From positions 432,237 through 496,236 of the forward strand of contig JXTC01000011.1 in the NCBI GenBank assembly GCA_002914845.1: a DNA stretch of 64,000 nt, given 5' to 3'. Below are positions 1 to 11,599 of the stretch, in pieces. Source of the stretch: Trema orientale (Eukaryota > Streptophyta > Magnoliopsida > Rosales > Cannabaceae). The first letter of the stretch is position 1. Every line of letters starts with the position of its first letter. The notes under the pieces are model-generated. The model was given only the letters and a program-made list of their open reading frames with translations. It was not told where the DNA came from and did no database searches. Made by a program: the position numbers and the translations under genes.

Positions 1-551
1 TGGACCTAGAATAAACATAGGGTTTATTCATTAAGTTTTGTTACCACATTAAGAACTTGGGAAACAAAATGCATTGTAATACATAGATGTTAATACTCGC
101 ATTTATGAGGACTTTTCACTATAATTTATGTATTTTGTTACTCAAAGAGATTTTGTGTTAACGTTTGTACCAAGTGGGAGAATGTAACGTTTTAACGTTA
201 CTTTAGGTGGTATAAACGTAAACTAACGGAAGAAAATAGAAATGGCCATTGATGGCCATTGAAGCTCGGTGGAAACCAGTTTCGGTTTCAGACTCTGAGG
301 TTTTGATGCAAAAACTCTATAAGTTGAACTTGGTCCTCACACTTCTCGTTGTCATATTCATACACCATCTAATACAGTAAGAAAGTGTGAGAAAAATTTC
401 CGCCTTAGTTTTCCTCTGTTTTCGTTTTGGGCAATGGCTGGAGGTATGTTCTTTTCTTGTTTTTATATCACAATGATATCTGAAATGTGTATAGATCATT
501 GTTTAAGCTTACAATATGAACATTTACATATAAATTAATATATTCATAACA
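1..551 (+). mobile_element. Probable 3' end of an LTR retrotransposon (polypurine tract plus LTR start)
   Basis: A purine-rich tract at 172-182 (AAGTGGGAGAA) is followed directly by TG at 183, the usual arrangement of a polypurine tract and the start of a 3' LTR. A TATA-like CTATAAG lies at about 316-322, as expected of an LTR promoter. No intact frame is present, and the right end is blurred by the copia relic that begins near 551. An alternative is the 5' exon of a plant gene, because ATGGCTGGAG followed by GTATGT occurs near 434; no downstream exon could be found, so the LTR reading is preferred. Confidence 0.35.
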
Positions 552-681
552 CTCTCCTTTGGATGTTTATTAGAATATGCCTCATTAAAATCTTACTAGG
601 TAAAACCCTTTGGGACGAAAAACCTAGTAGGAGAAAAAGAGTGCAATATTCTTATTATTTGCTAAAGTTGCCTCATTAAAT

Positions 682-873
682 ATACAAAATTTCTATAATT
701 CAATTAAATATATATTGCATATTTGATGCATATTTATCTCTATTATCTTTATTCCTTCTAGGACTTTCATACGAATATTAATATCTAGTTTTAATAAGAC
801 ATCTATGAGGCGCATATCAAAACTCTCATTAACTGCCATACTAATCAGGTAACAGAATGTGATCATATTTATA
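682..873. repeat. Inverted repeat arm 1 (RT fragment, about 191 bp)
   Basis: The reverse complement of this segment matches 3383-3573 with only about nine visible differences. Both encode the same broken reverse-transcriptase piece (FRYLIS, DMRLMD, KVLEGIK). Here the coding sense is the minus strand. Confidence 0.85.
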
Positions 874-3382
874 AAAAGGAGAATAAATTTCCTTCTAGTT
901 AATGTCTGGTATCTGGGAGAAAATCCTTGGCAATTAGTCTCACTTTATATCTTATTACCTCATTATTGTACGCTTTCGGACAAACACCCATATATATAAT
1001 CGATTTCATATTACGGGGAGTCAGCACAATAAATCCGAATATATTGCTTTTAGAAAGTGAGACTAGCTCGGCCTGAATTGCCCTTTTCCATAATGGCCAA
1101 TCATGTTTATACTGTCATTTAATCATATTCATGAGTTCTGGATCCAGATTTATCTTGAGACAGCAAGAGTAACTGTTGAGGTAAATACATCGTCGATGAT
1201 CAAAATTACTATTCAATTTTTCTCCTGTATTTACAAAATATATTGAGATCTCAAAATTTTTATCGATCACATCTACTCTATGAGCCATATTTGGAGAATA
1301 TAATTGTCTGTTGTCTCAGTCTATTTTTCAATATTAACTATAGCTCTTTGACTAAGATCTTCCTCTTCAGAAGATTTCTCTAAGTGACGCTGCTTTTCTT
1401 TTCCACGGATTCTTATCTTTAGCACCAATTTGCCGTCCATGCTTCTGGCATGTTTCGAGCTCGATTGGTCATGTGTTATTAATAGGGATCACAACCATTG
1501 TTGGGGTATTAGCAGCAGGAATTTAAGATTTTTTATCACTCTCATAGCATCTATAAATATCTTTGGCAGTTGAATTGCAATCTGTAACAACTATATTATT
1601 TTCTGAAAACTTCTAGTTTACTTTTACTTGTACAAAAATTAAAATACTTAACTAGTCTTCCTTTTAGGAATTTTCTCGACATTTTTCATACTACAAGTAT
1701 CATTTCTTCCCCTAATGTCGAGAAATGTGCCTTGTCTAATTAGCAATTAGTAAATGTGCGGTAAATAAATTACCCGTTAGAAGTATTTAAGAATACTTAT
1801 AATCAAGGCAGTTGAATAGACAAACATGTGGCACAATCACAAACTCGCAGATAATAATAATTTTTAGGCTCGTGCTCATGTACAAGTTATAATGGGAAGT
1901 ACATGTGATATGCAGATAACTGAATCTGAATCAGGGCTATTGTGTGCTTAATATCATATTCCCAAATAATGAAAGGAAATTTTGATTTCAATTTATAATA
2001 AGCTTTTTGCTTTAATAAATGACTCTACTGTGTCATCTTGTGTATAAGTGTGGGTCATATGATGCTTAACTTTCATCCCAATTGCCAAAAAATAATCACT
2101 ATAGTATTGAAATATAAATTTACTAATATTATCAAGTCTTCTAGACTTATCGGGACAATATGAAAATTGCATTTAATTATAAGCTAATAATTTGAGTGAA
2201 CAGTTTGTCAAAGGTCAAATTATAGATAGACAACAGGCTAACATAAGACCAATGTATTTAGACATCTGTCAAAATTATAATTTATTGAAATAACTCTCAT
2301 ATATTCCCTTTGATTTATTATAAATTACAATGATTTCGACGACGGCCTTTTTACTAATTTGCATTGAGCACACGCAACATAAAATTATATGAAAGATTTT
2401 TCTGATTCTTGAACGGATGTCCATCATAATTCTCAATATTTCGGTTCATCATACTAGACTTAGGATAACATAATCGATCATACTAATTCTTCAGAATTTG
2501 ATTATTGAACTACAGGTTTAATACAACATGCTTAAACCTTATGATATGAAAGTACAATATAATCTTGTGGATAGGCTCTTCTAGAACCATCTATTTATTT
2601 AACAATGGCTGCAATTATAATATATATCCTTCATAATTAAACATATCCATAAGGTATCTACTATCCTACAAGATAATGTGCATAATTGTACTATCTATTG
2701 AATATACTTCCCTTTTTTTTTTTCTCCACAAATATTGGTCTTTGTATTATGTCAATTAATACTTAAAGAAAAAAAATAATAAAAAGATAATATATTGCAA
2801 TATAGAACAATAAAATAAAAATATAATAGAGTATAATACAATTTGGTGAATAAATAAACAACTAAAAACTCTATCAAAGAATTATCTAAACATATCTGAA
2901 AAACTAATAATAATAAACAATTGCAATAATATTTCAGTTCAATTACTCTTTTTCAGAGTCCACATAAAAACTACTGATATTTAGTAAAGTTATTTCCTCT
3001 GAGGGATGTGCCATATTTTCAGCTGGACCTAACACTTAGATTTGTACTTATAGTACAACTCAACTAGATGTTTTAGGAGTACTATAGATACATCTCGAAT
3101 AATAGACATACTCCACATTCCGAGTTTGCTCGCTTATTATACCTCCCCCTCTTCTGGTGGGTATTTTTGAAGATTTTCAAATGAGTATGTTCACAGTCAT
3201 TTATTGTTATTATGTTGTTCAAATCTATCACGCTTGTAATAAATATAACATTCACTTCAGGGACTATTAAAGTGCCATTATACTCCGATGATTTTTCATC
3301 AAAAACCCATTATTCTTCTTTGCTACCAGAAGACAAGTCATGTGTATAGAGTACACATTATATACTAAGGGCAAAGTATATA

Positions 3383-3703
3383 ATAAATATGATCACATTC
3401 CGTTATCTGATTAGTATGGTAGTTAATGAGAGGTTTGATATGCGCCTCATGGACATCGTATTAAAACTAGACATTAATATTCGTATGAAAGTCCTAGAAG
3501 GAATAAAGATAATAGAGATAAATATGCATCAAATATGCAATATATATTTAATTGAATTGTAGAAATTTTGTATTGATTGAAGTAATTTTGGCATAAATGG
3601 AAAAGACTGATTCTATAAATTCTTGCAGAAATTAGGATATATGAACGACGCAATGTGCCACTACGTATCTATGAAACATCTTATTTTGTTGGTTATTATA
3701 AAC
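3383..3703 (+). repeat. Inverted repeat arm 2 and adjoining copia RT fragment on the plus strand
   Basis: The first 191 bp are the inverted partner of 682-873. The relic then continues in plus sense with a copia-like RT stretch (FYKFLQKLGYMNDAMCHY). The fragment is bracketed by a perfect 24-bp direct repeat at 3364-3387 and 3702-3725. It therefore looks like a piece of a related element inserted, or rearranged, into the leader/LTR of the minus-strand copy. Confidence 0.75.
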
Positions 3704-3970
3704 TAAGGGCAAAGTATATAATAAAAAATGCATAAAAATAAAAGAAGAAGATATAAGAGAAGTGTAGAGAGAATTTTCTTATTATTCCATTCTTCTTCAT
3801 GTACACAATACATGCTCAATAGCATATTTATAGGCTTATAACCATAAGTGCTAGAATACTAAAAGATTAATGTAAAACACTATTAAATAGAATTTAAATT
3901 GGGGTTAGAAAATCTAAAAATTGGGAATTATGAATATGAACATCCACATATAAATTAATATATTCATAAC
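3702..3970 (-). repeat. 5' LTR remnant of the degenerate copia element
   Basis: On the minus strand the sequence starts TGTTATGAATATATTAATTT at 3970, matching about 38 bases at 551-514 before the two copies diverge. It contains a TATA-type box (TATAAATA) near 3820-3830 and a run of T and C-rich sequence downstream, as in copia LTR U3-R regions. The inner boundary is uncertain because a pol fragment flanked by short direct repeats is inserted there. Confidence 0.5.
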
Positions 3971-4573
3971 ATAAATAAACTTCGTTTTCGTTTGACAAAT
4001 ATTGTTGTATTTTTCCTCGAACTAGATGACATGCAGTGAGGGATCAATTTAATAAGTAGGTTAAACCAATTGTGTCTTATGAAAAATAAAAATAAAAATT
4101 TTATAGATTCCTCTAATATGTTTAAAATTGAATACATAGATTTGTTCTGTTAAAATTAGTTAAAAGTCCAAAAAAAAAAAAAAGAGTGCTATCTATTGAT
4201 TTTTAATCTCATTATTCATTATTTCAGTTCCTTATCGTCTCGTTACCAATTAATAAACGTGTAAATTTTTTAAGAAGTAGATAACATATTAAAGGCTGAT
4301 TGCAGTAATAGCATCCAAATTCGTACCTTTTTTTTTTAATGATTTCGTTGTAACTCTTTAGTCTTGAATTGTCTACTAGATTATTGTTATATTAATGATC
4401 TATTTGTTACAAAATGTTAATTTTTCAACTGACATGAGAGTAAAACCCCTTGTCTGTTTTTTCGATTTCTTAAATAATATTTTTAGGTTCCCTTAAATCA
4501 AACAATTAAGGCAAGAGCATGAATTAAAAGAAAAGTAAAACAAAACAAAATTTCAGGCACGCATGAGGTTAAA
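3971..4573. other. Gene-free, AT-rich
   Basis: No supportable coding or RNA gene. A short A-run lies near 4170. Confidence 0.6.
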
Positions 4574-4940
4574 TGTTAAGGATAATTGTTAGAGTTCGTG
4601 ACCTGAATTCTATTTGCCCTAGTCCGAAAGCTTCGCGGTGCGACATATGTGGTATTTTTTGTAATTGGGAGAAATTTTGAGATCTGTGGTGGAAGCGGAG
4701 GGATTGGGCCGATAGGCCCAATCCCGAATAGGCCACATCTTCCCATATGTATTTTAGGATTTTAGGGATTCTATATATACTTGGCTTGACCGTGTAAAAT
4801 TCTACCTTCTGTACCCTATTTTCGACATAGTGAAATTTCCTCCTCTGCCAGTGGTTTTTCCCGATTAAGGTTTTCCACTTAAATCTGTGTGTTCTTATTT
4901 TTCATTCTTATTGTCGATTATTGTTCTTTAATACTTAACA
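4574..4940 (+). mobile_element. Solo LTR (copia-like), 367 bp
   Basis: It begins TGTTAAG and ends CTTAACA, a perfect 7-bp terminal inversion typical of LTRs. Inside are a TATA box (CTATATATA, near 4770) and a U5-like segment ('GTGGTTTTTCCCG', then 'CTGTGTGTTCTTATT') characteristic of plant copia LTRs. The five flanking bases do not match (TTAAA against ATAAG), so the target duplication has decayed or the ends are off by a base or two. No internal region follows. Confidence 0.65.
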
Positions 4941-5392
4941 ATAAGGGCGGGACCTGTTATTAGCTTTCTTAACCGTTGCTCCTATGCAATTGAAATAACC
5001 ATTATATCCTATTAAACTAAGCTCATGTTTTACATATAGCCGATTTCTATTTTTTTTTTTAAATACAGGTGTGTAATAAATAATGAGTTATTGCTGCAAC
5101 ATCTATTATGCAAGCTGAAAATTCGGATACTAAAATAGGATAAGAGGTGTATTCGGAACTATTATTGTAATTAACTCTAGATTAAATGGATTATTGGAAT
5201 GATGAATATAATATCGTTCCAAGCTTCTGATGTGATGAATAAATACTGCATAGACACTATGATGTAGATTTATCATACAACAAGATAATAAATATGATGC
5301 CATTCTAAAGCCAAAGTATCTTTTGGTCCCTCCCTACCACGCACTCAAGAAAAAAATTAGAAATTTATAAGGTTCACTTATATACATACCTA
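4941..5392. other. Gene-free
   Basis: Nothing recognisable apart from AT-rich sequence leading into the (TA)n tract at 5393-5409. Confidence 0.55.
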
Positions 5393-5408
5393 TATATATA
5401 TATATATA

Positions 5409-5652
5409 TGGGCACTAATCTAGTAAGTATTTTTTTTTTTTTACCTATGCATAGGTATCAATTGGGCCAATAAAAATTTTTTTTGCATATTTTTTTATAT
5501 TAAAAAGTAGGAGAGAGAAAAAGCATTAATGATGCACATCTTTTCATGCATCTCATTTTAGCCGTTAGATCATTATTAGATGATGATCCAACGACTAGAA
5601 AAAAAATACCTACATATAGGTAAAAAAAAAATACCTACCGGATTAGCAACCA
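5409..5652. mobile_element. MITE-like element with long terminal inverted repeats
   Basis: The left end (GCACTAATC...TAAG, a T-run, then ACCTATGCATAGGTA) is mirrored at the right end (TACCTACATATAGGTA, an A-run, ATACCTACCGGATTAG). The inverted ends are about 45 bp. It sits in (TA)n tracts on both sides, consistent with TA-targeted insertion. No coding capacity. Confidence 0.6.
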
Positions 5653-5713
5653 TATATATATAGGTTGCCAATCCGGTAGGTATTTTTTTTTTTTTTACCT
5701 ATATGTAGGTATT
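5603..5713. repeat. Near-perfect 50-bp-arm hairpin
   Basis: Arm 5604-5651 is the reverse complement of 5663-5713 apart from one G/A mismatch and a different homopolymer length (10 A against 14 T). The loop is an 11-base ATATATATATA. The left arm is the right end of the neighbouring MITE; the right arm is a second, inverted half copy of the same terminus. Confidence 0.85.
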
Positions 5714-6179
5714 TATATATATATATATATATAAACCATCATTTTTCTTAAAGTAAAAAATAAAATAAAATGGTCATTTTCTCTCAAAAGAAGGGAAATG
5801 CTATTTCTCACACCATAAACACACAACTTATCCATCCGTTTGATATGGATATGTGATTGTGGTCCAACCATATCTCTGAGAATCCAAGAACCTGGAAATT
5901 TGGAATCCATTAATGAAAATAACTTGAGTTTTAAAACAAAATATTATACATATGACAAAATTTTATGTACTACAATAGTCTTTTCTAGCAGCAGAAGACT
6001 ATAATTGTACTCTTACTTCTTTCTTTTTCTTTTTCTTTTTCTTCAAAAAAGCTTGTATTTCTAATTGCATTAAGGATAATATTAATGCAGCTCCATTGCT
6101 GTGATTATATTTCCTTTCGTTTCATTAAGATTTTTACTAATATAAATGCAACAAATTCTCATTAGCAATAGATTCTATA

Positions 6180-6710
6180 AAATAGAGATGTTAATGTGCT
6201 GGCTCATGTTCCAAAAAATAAAGCACGTATCAACCCGGCCCAGTACATATAGTATGGGTTGGGTTGGACCTCAGCAATAGGCACATCGGCCCAGTCCACA
6301 TTTCTACAAGCCCATATTTAGCCATTTTGTATATAATTTTAAATATATTTCTTAATTCAAAATTTAAAAAATCTTAATTAAATATTTTCATTTATATGAT
6401 TTTAATGTTATTTATTTACTTATTTTTATTTATTTTTAAGTTATTCAAATTTTAAAAGAATATGAATAGTTTTTAGGCTCATATTTTAGCCCACATAAGC
6501 ACATATTTGATATTTTAAAACATAGAACAATAACAAAATTAGGCCCGCATTTTGGCTGATATTTGGCGTGCATAGGCACGGCTCATTTAGGCCCGCATAA
6601 AATGTGGGCTATATCGGGCTTCTTGATAGGAATAAAAGCTAACATAGCTAATTACTAAGCCTGTGTAGGCTTATCAAATGTGGGTCGGCTTGGCGAGTTG
6701 GAAAATTTAG
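6180..6710. mobile_element. MITE-like, GC-richer repeat ('GGCCC/GGGCC' rich)
   Basis: Against an AT-rich background this block repeats GCCCGGCCC, AGGCCCGCAT and AGGCTCAT-type words in both orientations. This is the composition of a common class of plant non-autonomous DNA transposons. Clear ends and a target duplication were not found. Confidence 0.3.
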
Positions 6711-6769
6711 GAACTATAATTACCAAGAATGCAGCTTGATTTTAAATAATATTTGTTGGTAGTAAAATT

Positions 6770-7560
6770 TCATCTCGGCACTATGGGCCAGTGCAAGAGC
6801 AAAAATTTGGCTACGGTTTGATTACTGAACGCCAAGTTCAAATTCCCTACTCGAGCTAGGTCTGAGCCCAGAAGTATAAAATGGCCTCTCTCATGACTTT
6901 TGGATCTTGAGGTATGTAATACCAGGGAGGGACAGTGCTAGGCACCTGTGTGATACCTCCAAGGATACTCTGATACTTAAGTTAGCAAACATTGGGGTTT
7001 TTAGTGAGAGAAAGTCTCAAGAGGAGAGCAATAAGTGAATAGAAAATAAGGAGAGAGAAATGCAAAATTTGGACCTTCAACTTCAGCTTACCCTCCTAAA
7101 GTGGTGATTGATGGCCTTAAATAGGCAATTTTAAGTGATCTTGGGCCATAAGATCATCTTGGGATGGAATAAAAATATCCCAGCCTTTAATCTTGGCTGA
7201 AGACAGCACATTTAATGCGACTAGACTCCTGACACTGTAGCAGTCCGACTACAAGTCTATATTTCAGTGCCAGCGTACCTATAGAGTTGTCAGGTAATCT
7301 GTCTAATCATGACCCACAATTCAAGGGATAGAGTTAGCCTCGGGCTTCATCATGGTAAATAAAGGGTTCTTAGACATCTCGGAGTACCCTGAAGGTGGGG
7401 TAACTTGGCCCCCCGAGGACGATCTCCTCGACTGTGAGGTCAGGACAGAGACTATTTCTTCTCTCAGGACTTCTGGTGACTCCTCAGATTTTATACATGG
7501 GGATTTAGGATCATATCTAATAATATTTAGGGCCCATTTAGGATTAATTATGCTGCTACT
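6770..7560. mobile_element. Possible LTR fragment
   Basis: The words AGTGCTAGGCACCTGTGTGA, GATACCTCCAAGGATACTC and a following GAGAGAAAGTCTC-rich leader resemble plant LTR sequence, with better GC content than its flanks. The 76-codon frame at 7352-7582 has no recognisable domain. No ends identified. Confidence 0.3.
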
Positions 7561-7582
7561 TTTAGCTTTTAAAAGTAGTTAG

Positions 7583-9952
7583 TGAAAAAATCGGGAGTGG
7601 GAGGCGTTCAGTAAATTCCTGCTTTTAGTCAGCAGATTCTAAAAGTTACTACATAACCACCAATTTAAGTAAAATTTGAGAATCAGGGTAAGGGTTGGCT
7701 TTCAAAGATGATTTTGCCTCCATAATACAAATTATTTAAAATATTACTTTACAACACACATAATTTATAGTTTACCAAATACTTAGATGCTGCTTTTAAA
7801 TAACACAACAGTTTTATAGATTAAATTTACCAAACGCGTAGACTTTTTTTTCTACAGCTGCTTCTTCCTCACAACATAACATAGTTACAATAAGGGTACA
7901 ACATAGCTATAGCACAACATAAGTTTCCAATACAGGAAGACCCAAAATCGAAAAATAAAATAAAAAGCCAGATTGTTGAAATTGAACTAGTATTTGTACT
8001 ACTTCAGCACTTTCATTTTAAAACGAATAAATACCACCCCCAAAATTCGATAAATATAGTAAAAAACTATAGCCTATATGGTAACTGCAACATGCAGCAT
8101 GGTTTAATTACTATAAAATATACATCCATAAGCAATGTAATTGTTACCTCCCTTTTCTCTAAACAGCTCTTGATCTTCCTAGTCAATCAAATCCAAGGAG
8201 TCTTTAAAAAATCATGATATTCACCAAGTCAATTTTGTCACCATAGTCAACGATGTAAGTTTTTCCTTTCTTTTTTCTTTTCGTTTTATTTATTTATTTT
8301 TTTTTTTGACCAGGGAGCACTGTATGATACGAGATAAAGCATGGTACCGTTTTGCTATATAGAGTTGGCAGCATGGTAATTGCTACTGACTCCTGAAAAA
8401 ATGTATTTGTAGTTTGTACTACTACATATGATGCCAGACTGGATATGAAACCCCTAAGAAGGCATGTGGAAGGGTGAAGTCTTCTGACACCAATTTCTGC
8501 CATGAATCTGATGCCCCTCAATAAACCCCACCCCCACCCCAAAACAAGGGTCTCTAGATTATTGATGATAGTTTTTTGGGTCCTACTACCTCAGTGAGGT
8601 GATGCAAATATCATCAGGCATCAGCAAACAGCAATCTCAATTGTTGGTGAAGATATTGGTTTTTGAGATATGTATGCTCTCAGCTAGCAACATGAAATAA
8701 CAAGTTGCCTCCAATAACCAACTAGTGTATTACTACTGTAACATTCCGTCCACTTGATATGATATTGTTTGTTACGAGTCTAAATCCATATGATATTGTT
8801 TGTTACCAGTCTAAATCCGCACAGTTTTGTTCTTAGATATTACTCCAAAAGATAACCGTTACTATGTCCTGGCCACAAATGTAATGCAATATAAAATAAA
8901 AACTACTTTGTACATACAAAATTTGATCATACCCTTTCAAAATCATAAGATGGAAATTGGATAGAGAATCTTCATGCATGCATAACTTAATGTGTTTTAC
9001 ATGTTTTGACTCATGTTTTACTGGTAAGTTACCTAAAAACTACTTCATTCAGTAAGTTGCTTGAGATATTTTAGTAGGAAACATAGTGTGGAAATCCACT
9101 TGGTGGTGCTACCTAAGTCATAGCGATGGAGTAGTCCTCTTTGTTTGTCAATACTAGTCAGGTTTCATGAACCCCCTCCAAAGTGCAACCTTAAACAGTA
9201 AAAGGGGGAGCTAGCAAACCCACTCATAAAAGGGAAAACCCCAACATTCCCAGCAAATAAAATCATGTTCAACTTTATATACTTTTCAATGGCCCAATAT
9301 GCAACACAGATACATCAAATCAAACTAAAACAATTCCTCATTCCTCATGGCTTTCAGCCTTTTGAAAGACAAAGGAAGCATCCCAAGCCCCCCACATCAA
9401 AAGGTAGGGGTTGCAAGTGATGTGTACATTAATCAAATGTTTTTTTTTTTTTCCAGAAAAATCAAAAGAAAAGGAATACAATAAAATAAATTGACCCCAA
9501 AAGAAAAAAATGAAAAAAAGAAAGTGGCTGGTAAGCTATAGTAGCATTATGAAAGCAAATACTACTAAACACTCAATATAGACAAACAGTCTTCAATGGC
9601 CTTTCTGGCTCACTCTTGGCCTTCACTCCCTTAATGGCTTTTGGACTTCAGTCAGCTTCTTACTTCTTACTGTAGGCTAAAGTTATCCCCTTTTATTTAC
9701 ATACTTTCCCTTTTCTCTATCCTCTTTTGTCACTGGCTGAAAAACTTTTGTTTGGTTTTGGAAATTGTAACCCCAATCATTAAATTCCAAATCATACCAT
9801 GTGATGGTTTAAAAACTCTGATTATACCTATAAATCCATTTAATATCAAAAATCAATTTCACTAGTAAAAAAATGAAAAAAAAAAAAAAAAAAAGCCCTG
9901 TAATCTGATTAAGGAACCCCAAATATATCTCTGATGCAGAAGAACGAATTTC
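7583..9952. other. Gene-free interval downstream of the cyclin gene
   Basis: Apart from the 31-bp duplication at 8757-8818 and homopolymer runs (9441-9452, 9878-9894) nothing could be identified. The cyclin 3' UTR probably occupies the few hundred bases below 9953. Confidence 0.5.
8757..8818. repeat. 31-bp tandem duplication, two copies
   Basis: Copies at 8757-8787 and 8788-8818 differ at one base. Confidence 0.85.
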
Positions 9953-11412
9953 CTATGTCCTGTGAACTTTCTTTACTGGACCACTGTGATCAGACTCATT
10001 GAAAGTAAGCCTTCTCTTAGTGCCAGCAGGAGAGTTGTAGGATATATTCTCATTAAGGTAATGAGAGCCTGAATGTCTTGATAATACATTGGGAGTAATT
10101 GATAACTCTGGCGTCTTTACTTTTCTTTTTCCTATTTCTTGCATAAGATTATAAGAGGAATACATATGTTCCTGTTGCAAAGAAAAATTATGGAGAATAA
10201 CAATCAGTGACAAATCTTATGTCAACCCCTTTTCTCATTATCCTAAGGTATTGAACATTATGATTACTAAAGGTAAAAACATGAAAAACAAATCAATAAC
10301 TAGATAAAATGAATCATCTCAAGTTACAAAACACACCTTGTCATCTGATTGCCAGAATGAGATCACACTCATCTTAAGCTCCATTATCTTTCTTGTTAAT
10401 TGATTGTCAGAGGCTGCTAATACTGCAGCCGCGGCAATAATCGACGGCCGACTATCGATCAAATTGGTCTCTACAACAGAGAAAACAGACTGATTATTAG
10501 CAAAGATAACAAAAAGAGTAATAGCCTGGGATTAATCTCTAGTGTCATACTTTACCTTTTGTCATGGCCACAATCAGTTCTACAGCACTAGAGACTAGTC
10601 CTTTCGGTCTAGAATCACCGAAGAACTTATTGATGAAGTAACTTAGGTAAGAAAAAGGAGTTATTGATCCCATTTTCCATTCCAAGGTACTTAAAACCAA
10701 TAGCTCCATTCTCTGAATCACGTTGCTTTCAAAGTCAAAATCTTGAGTTGGGAATTCTGATAACAATGGTACATCACATTCCTCCATCTTAGCCGCCAAT
10801 GATAAACAAGCCACTGATAATAATCGAATAGGCCACATCTTCCCATTCTGCTAAAAAAGCCATAACATTCAAATATTGCCATAAATGACTGAAACATTGA
10901 GAACCCATTATTCATAACAGTGAGAAGTAGTCATTAATTATATACTTACATCAATATATCTCTTCGATATAAACCGATCAAAATAAGTGATTGATAGATA
11001 AGCAGTTCTGAAGTGGAACCCAAACACTGCTCTAGTCTGATTCATTCAAAAATGTACAAACTTTCAATGACAAACACTAACAAAAAATGACACTAACAAA
11101 ATAAAGATTATAATTTTAGTTGGAGAAACAAACATTAAAAATCCAGTCAACAGCATCCAAGCGAGCAGATTTCAACCAAGTTTGACTTATATCCGAGTAA
11201 TCGTCCAAAGCCGACGACCCTTTGGATCCAAAACAAGTTTCCCTCCTGAACAAGTTCTCAAAATACTCATCCTCTCCATCTTCAGAAACAAAATAATCAT
11301 ATGGCTTTACATCTATATATGTATTCTCCTCATAGCCTTGTTCGTTTAAACAAGACTCATTTTCCTGACACAAGAGGGTAGAGACACAGAATGAAGTATC
11401 AGAGTCTCCCAT
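9953..11412 (-). CDS. CYCD5: D-type cyclin, CYCD5 subgroup (337 aa, 5 exons)
   Basis: D-type cyclins bind CDKA and drive phosphorylation of the retinoblastoma-related protein at G1/S in the nucleus. Exons on the minus strand are 11412-11134, 11036-10950, 10850-10556, 10470-10337 and 10171-9953; the joined frame is 1014 nt with no internal stop. The start is the ATG at 11412-11410 (MGDSDTSFCV). An RB-binding LxCxE motif, LLCQE, lies at residues 13-17. The cyclin N box covers about 70-195 (AVDWIF, TAYLSITYFDRF, LLSVACLSLAAKMEE) and the C box about 200-290 (PFSYLSYFINKF, IIAAAAVLAASDNQ). The C-terminal KRRLTFNESDHSGPVKK resembles the end of Arabidopsis CYCD5;1 as I remember it, which is the basis for the subgroup call. 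The exon 3 acceptor is a CAG/NAG doublet (10850 or 10847), so one Gln is optional. The region above the ATG (11541-11585) is CT-rich on the coding strand, as in many plant 5' UTRs. Confidence 0.92.
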
Positions 11413-11540
11413 TCTTACTCCCCACTCTCTCTTTTCATCTGTAATGAGAAAAAAAATCAAAAATCTTGACAAAACAGCATCTGGGTGTGTGCAGAATTTA
11501 ACTGCTGAATCACTTTCGAGACTAAGATTCAGCAAAATCT

Positions 11541-11585
11541 AGAGAGAGAAAGAGAGAGGGAAAGAGAGAGAAAGAGGGAGGAGAA
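11541..11585 (-). promoter_or_regulatory. CT-rich 5' UTR / Y-patch tract of the cyclin gene
   Basis: On the minus strand this is an almost pure CTCTCTTTC tract about 130-170 bases before the cyclin ATG. Such pyrimidine patches are common near plant transcription starts. Confidence 0.4.
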
Positions 11586-11599
11586 TGTGGGGAGTGAGA

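Larger units (their letters stand above)
552..3970 (-). mobile_element. Degenerate Ty1-copia retrotransposon (pol relics, minus strand)
   Basis: Read on the minus strand, stop-riddled translation still shows copia landmarks in the right order. A gag-pre-integrase stretch (FYVACAQCKLVKRPSS) lies near 2340-2400. Integrase (HHMTHTYTQDDTVESFIKAK, then a match to the 'ALIRIRPTAYH' region) lies near 1900-2070. The linker 'GRQIGAKDKNPWKRK' is near 1390-1440, and the start of reverse transcriptase (WPLWKRAIQAELVSLSK) is near 1040-1110. A purine tract at 552-560 precedes a TGTTATG LTR-like start at 551. The same 5'-LTR start occurs at 3970, so the element runs from high to low coordinates. It has many stops and frameshifts and cannot be functional. 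Copia clade was not determined. Confidence 0.75.

Noticed and set aside
434-450. ATGGCTGGAG followed by GTATGT as a first coding exon
   Set aside because: No second exon found, and the segment fits an LTR leader after the tract at 172-182.
7352-7582. 76-codon frame with fair GC content
   Set aside because: Lies in probable LTR sequence; no domain or splice context.
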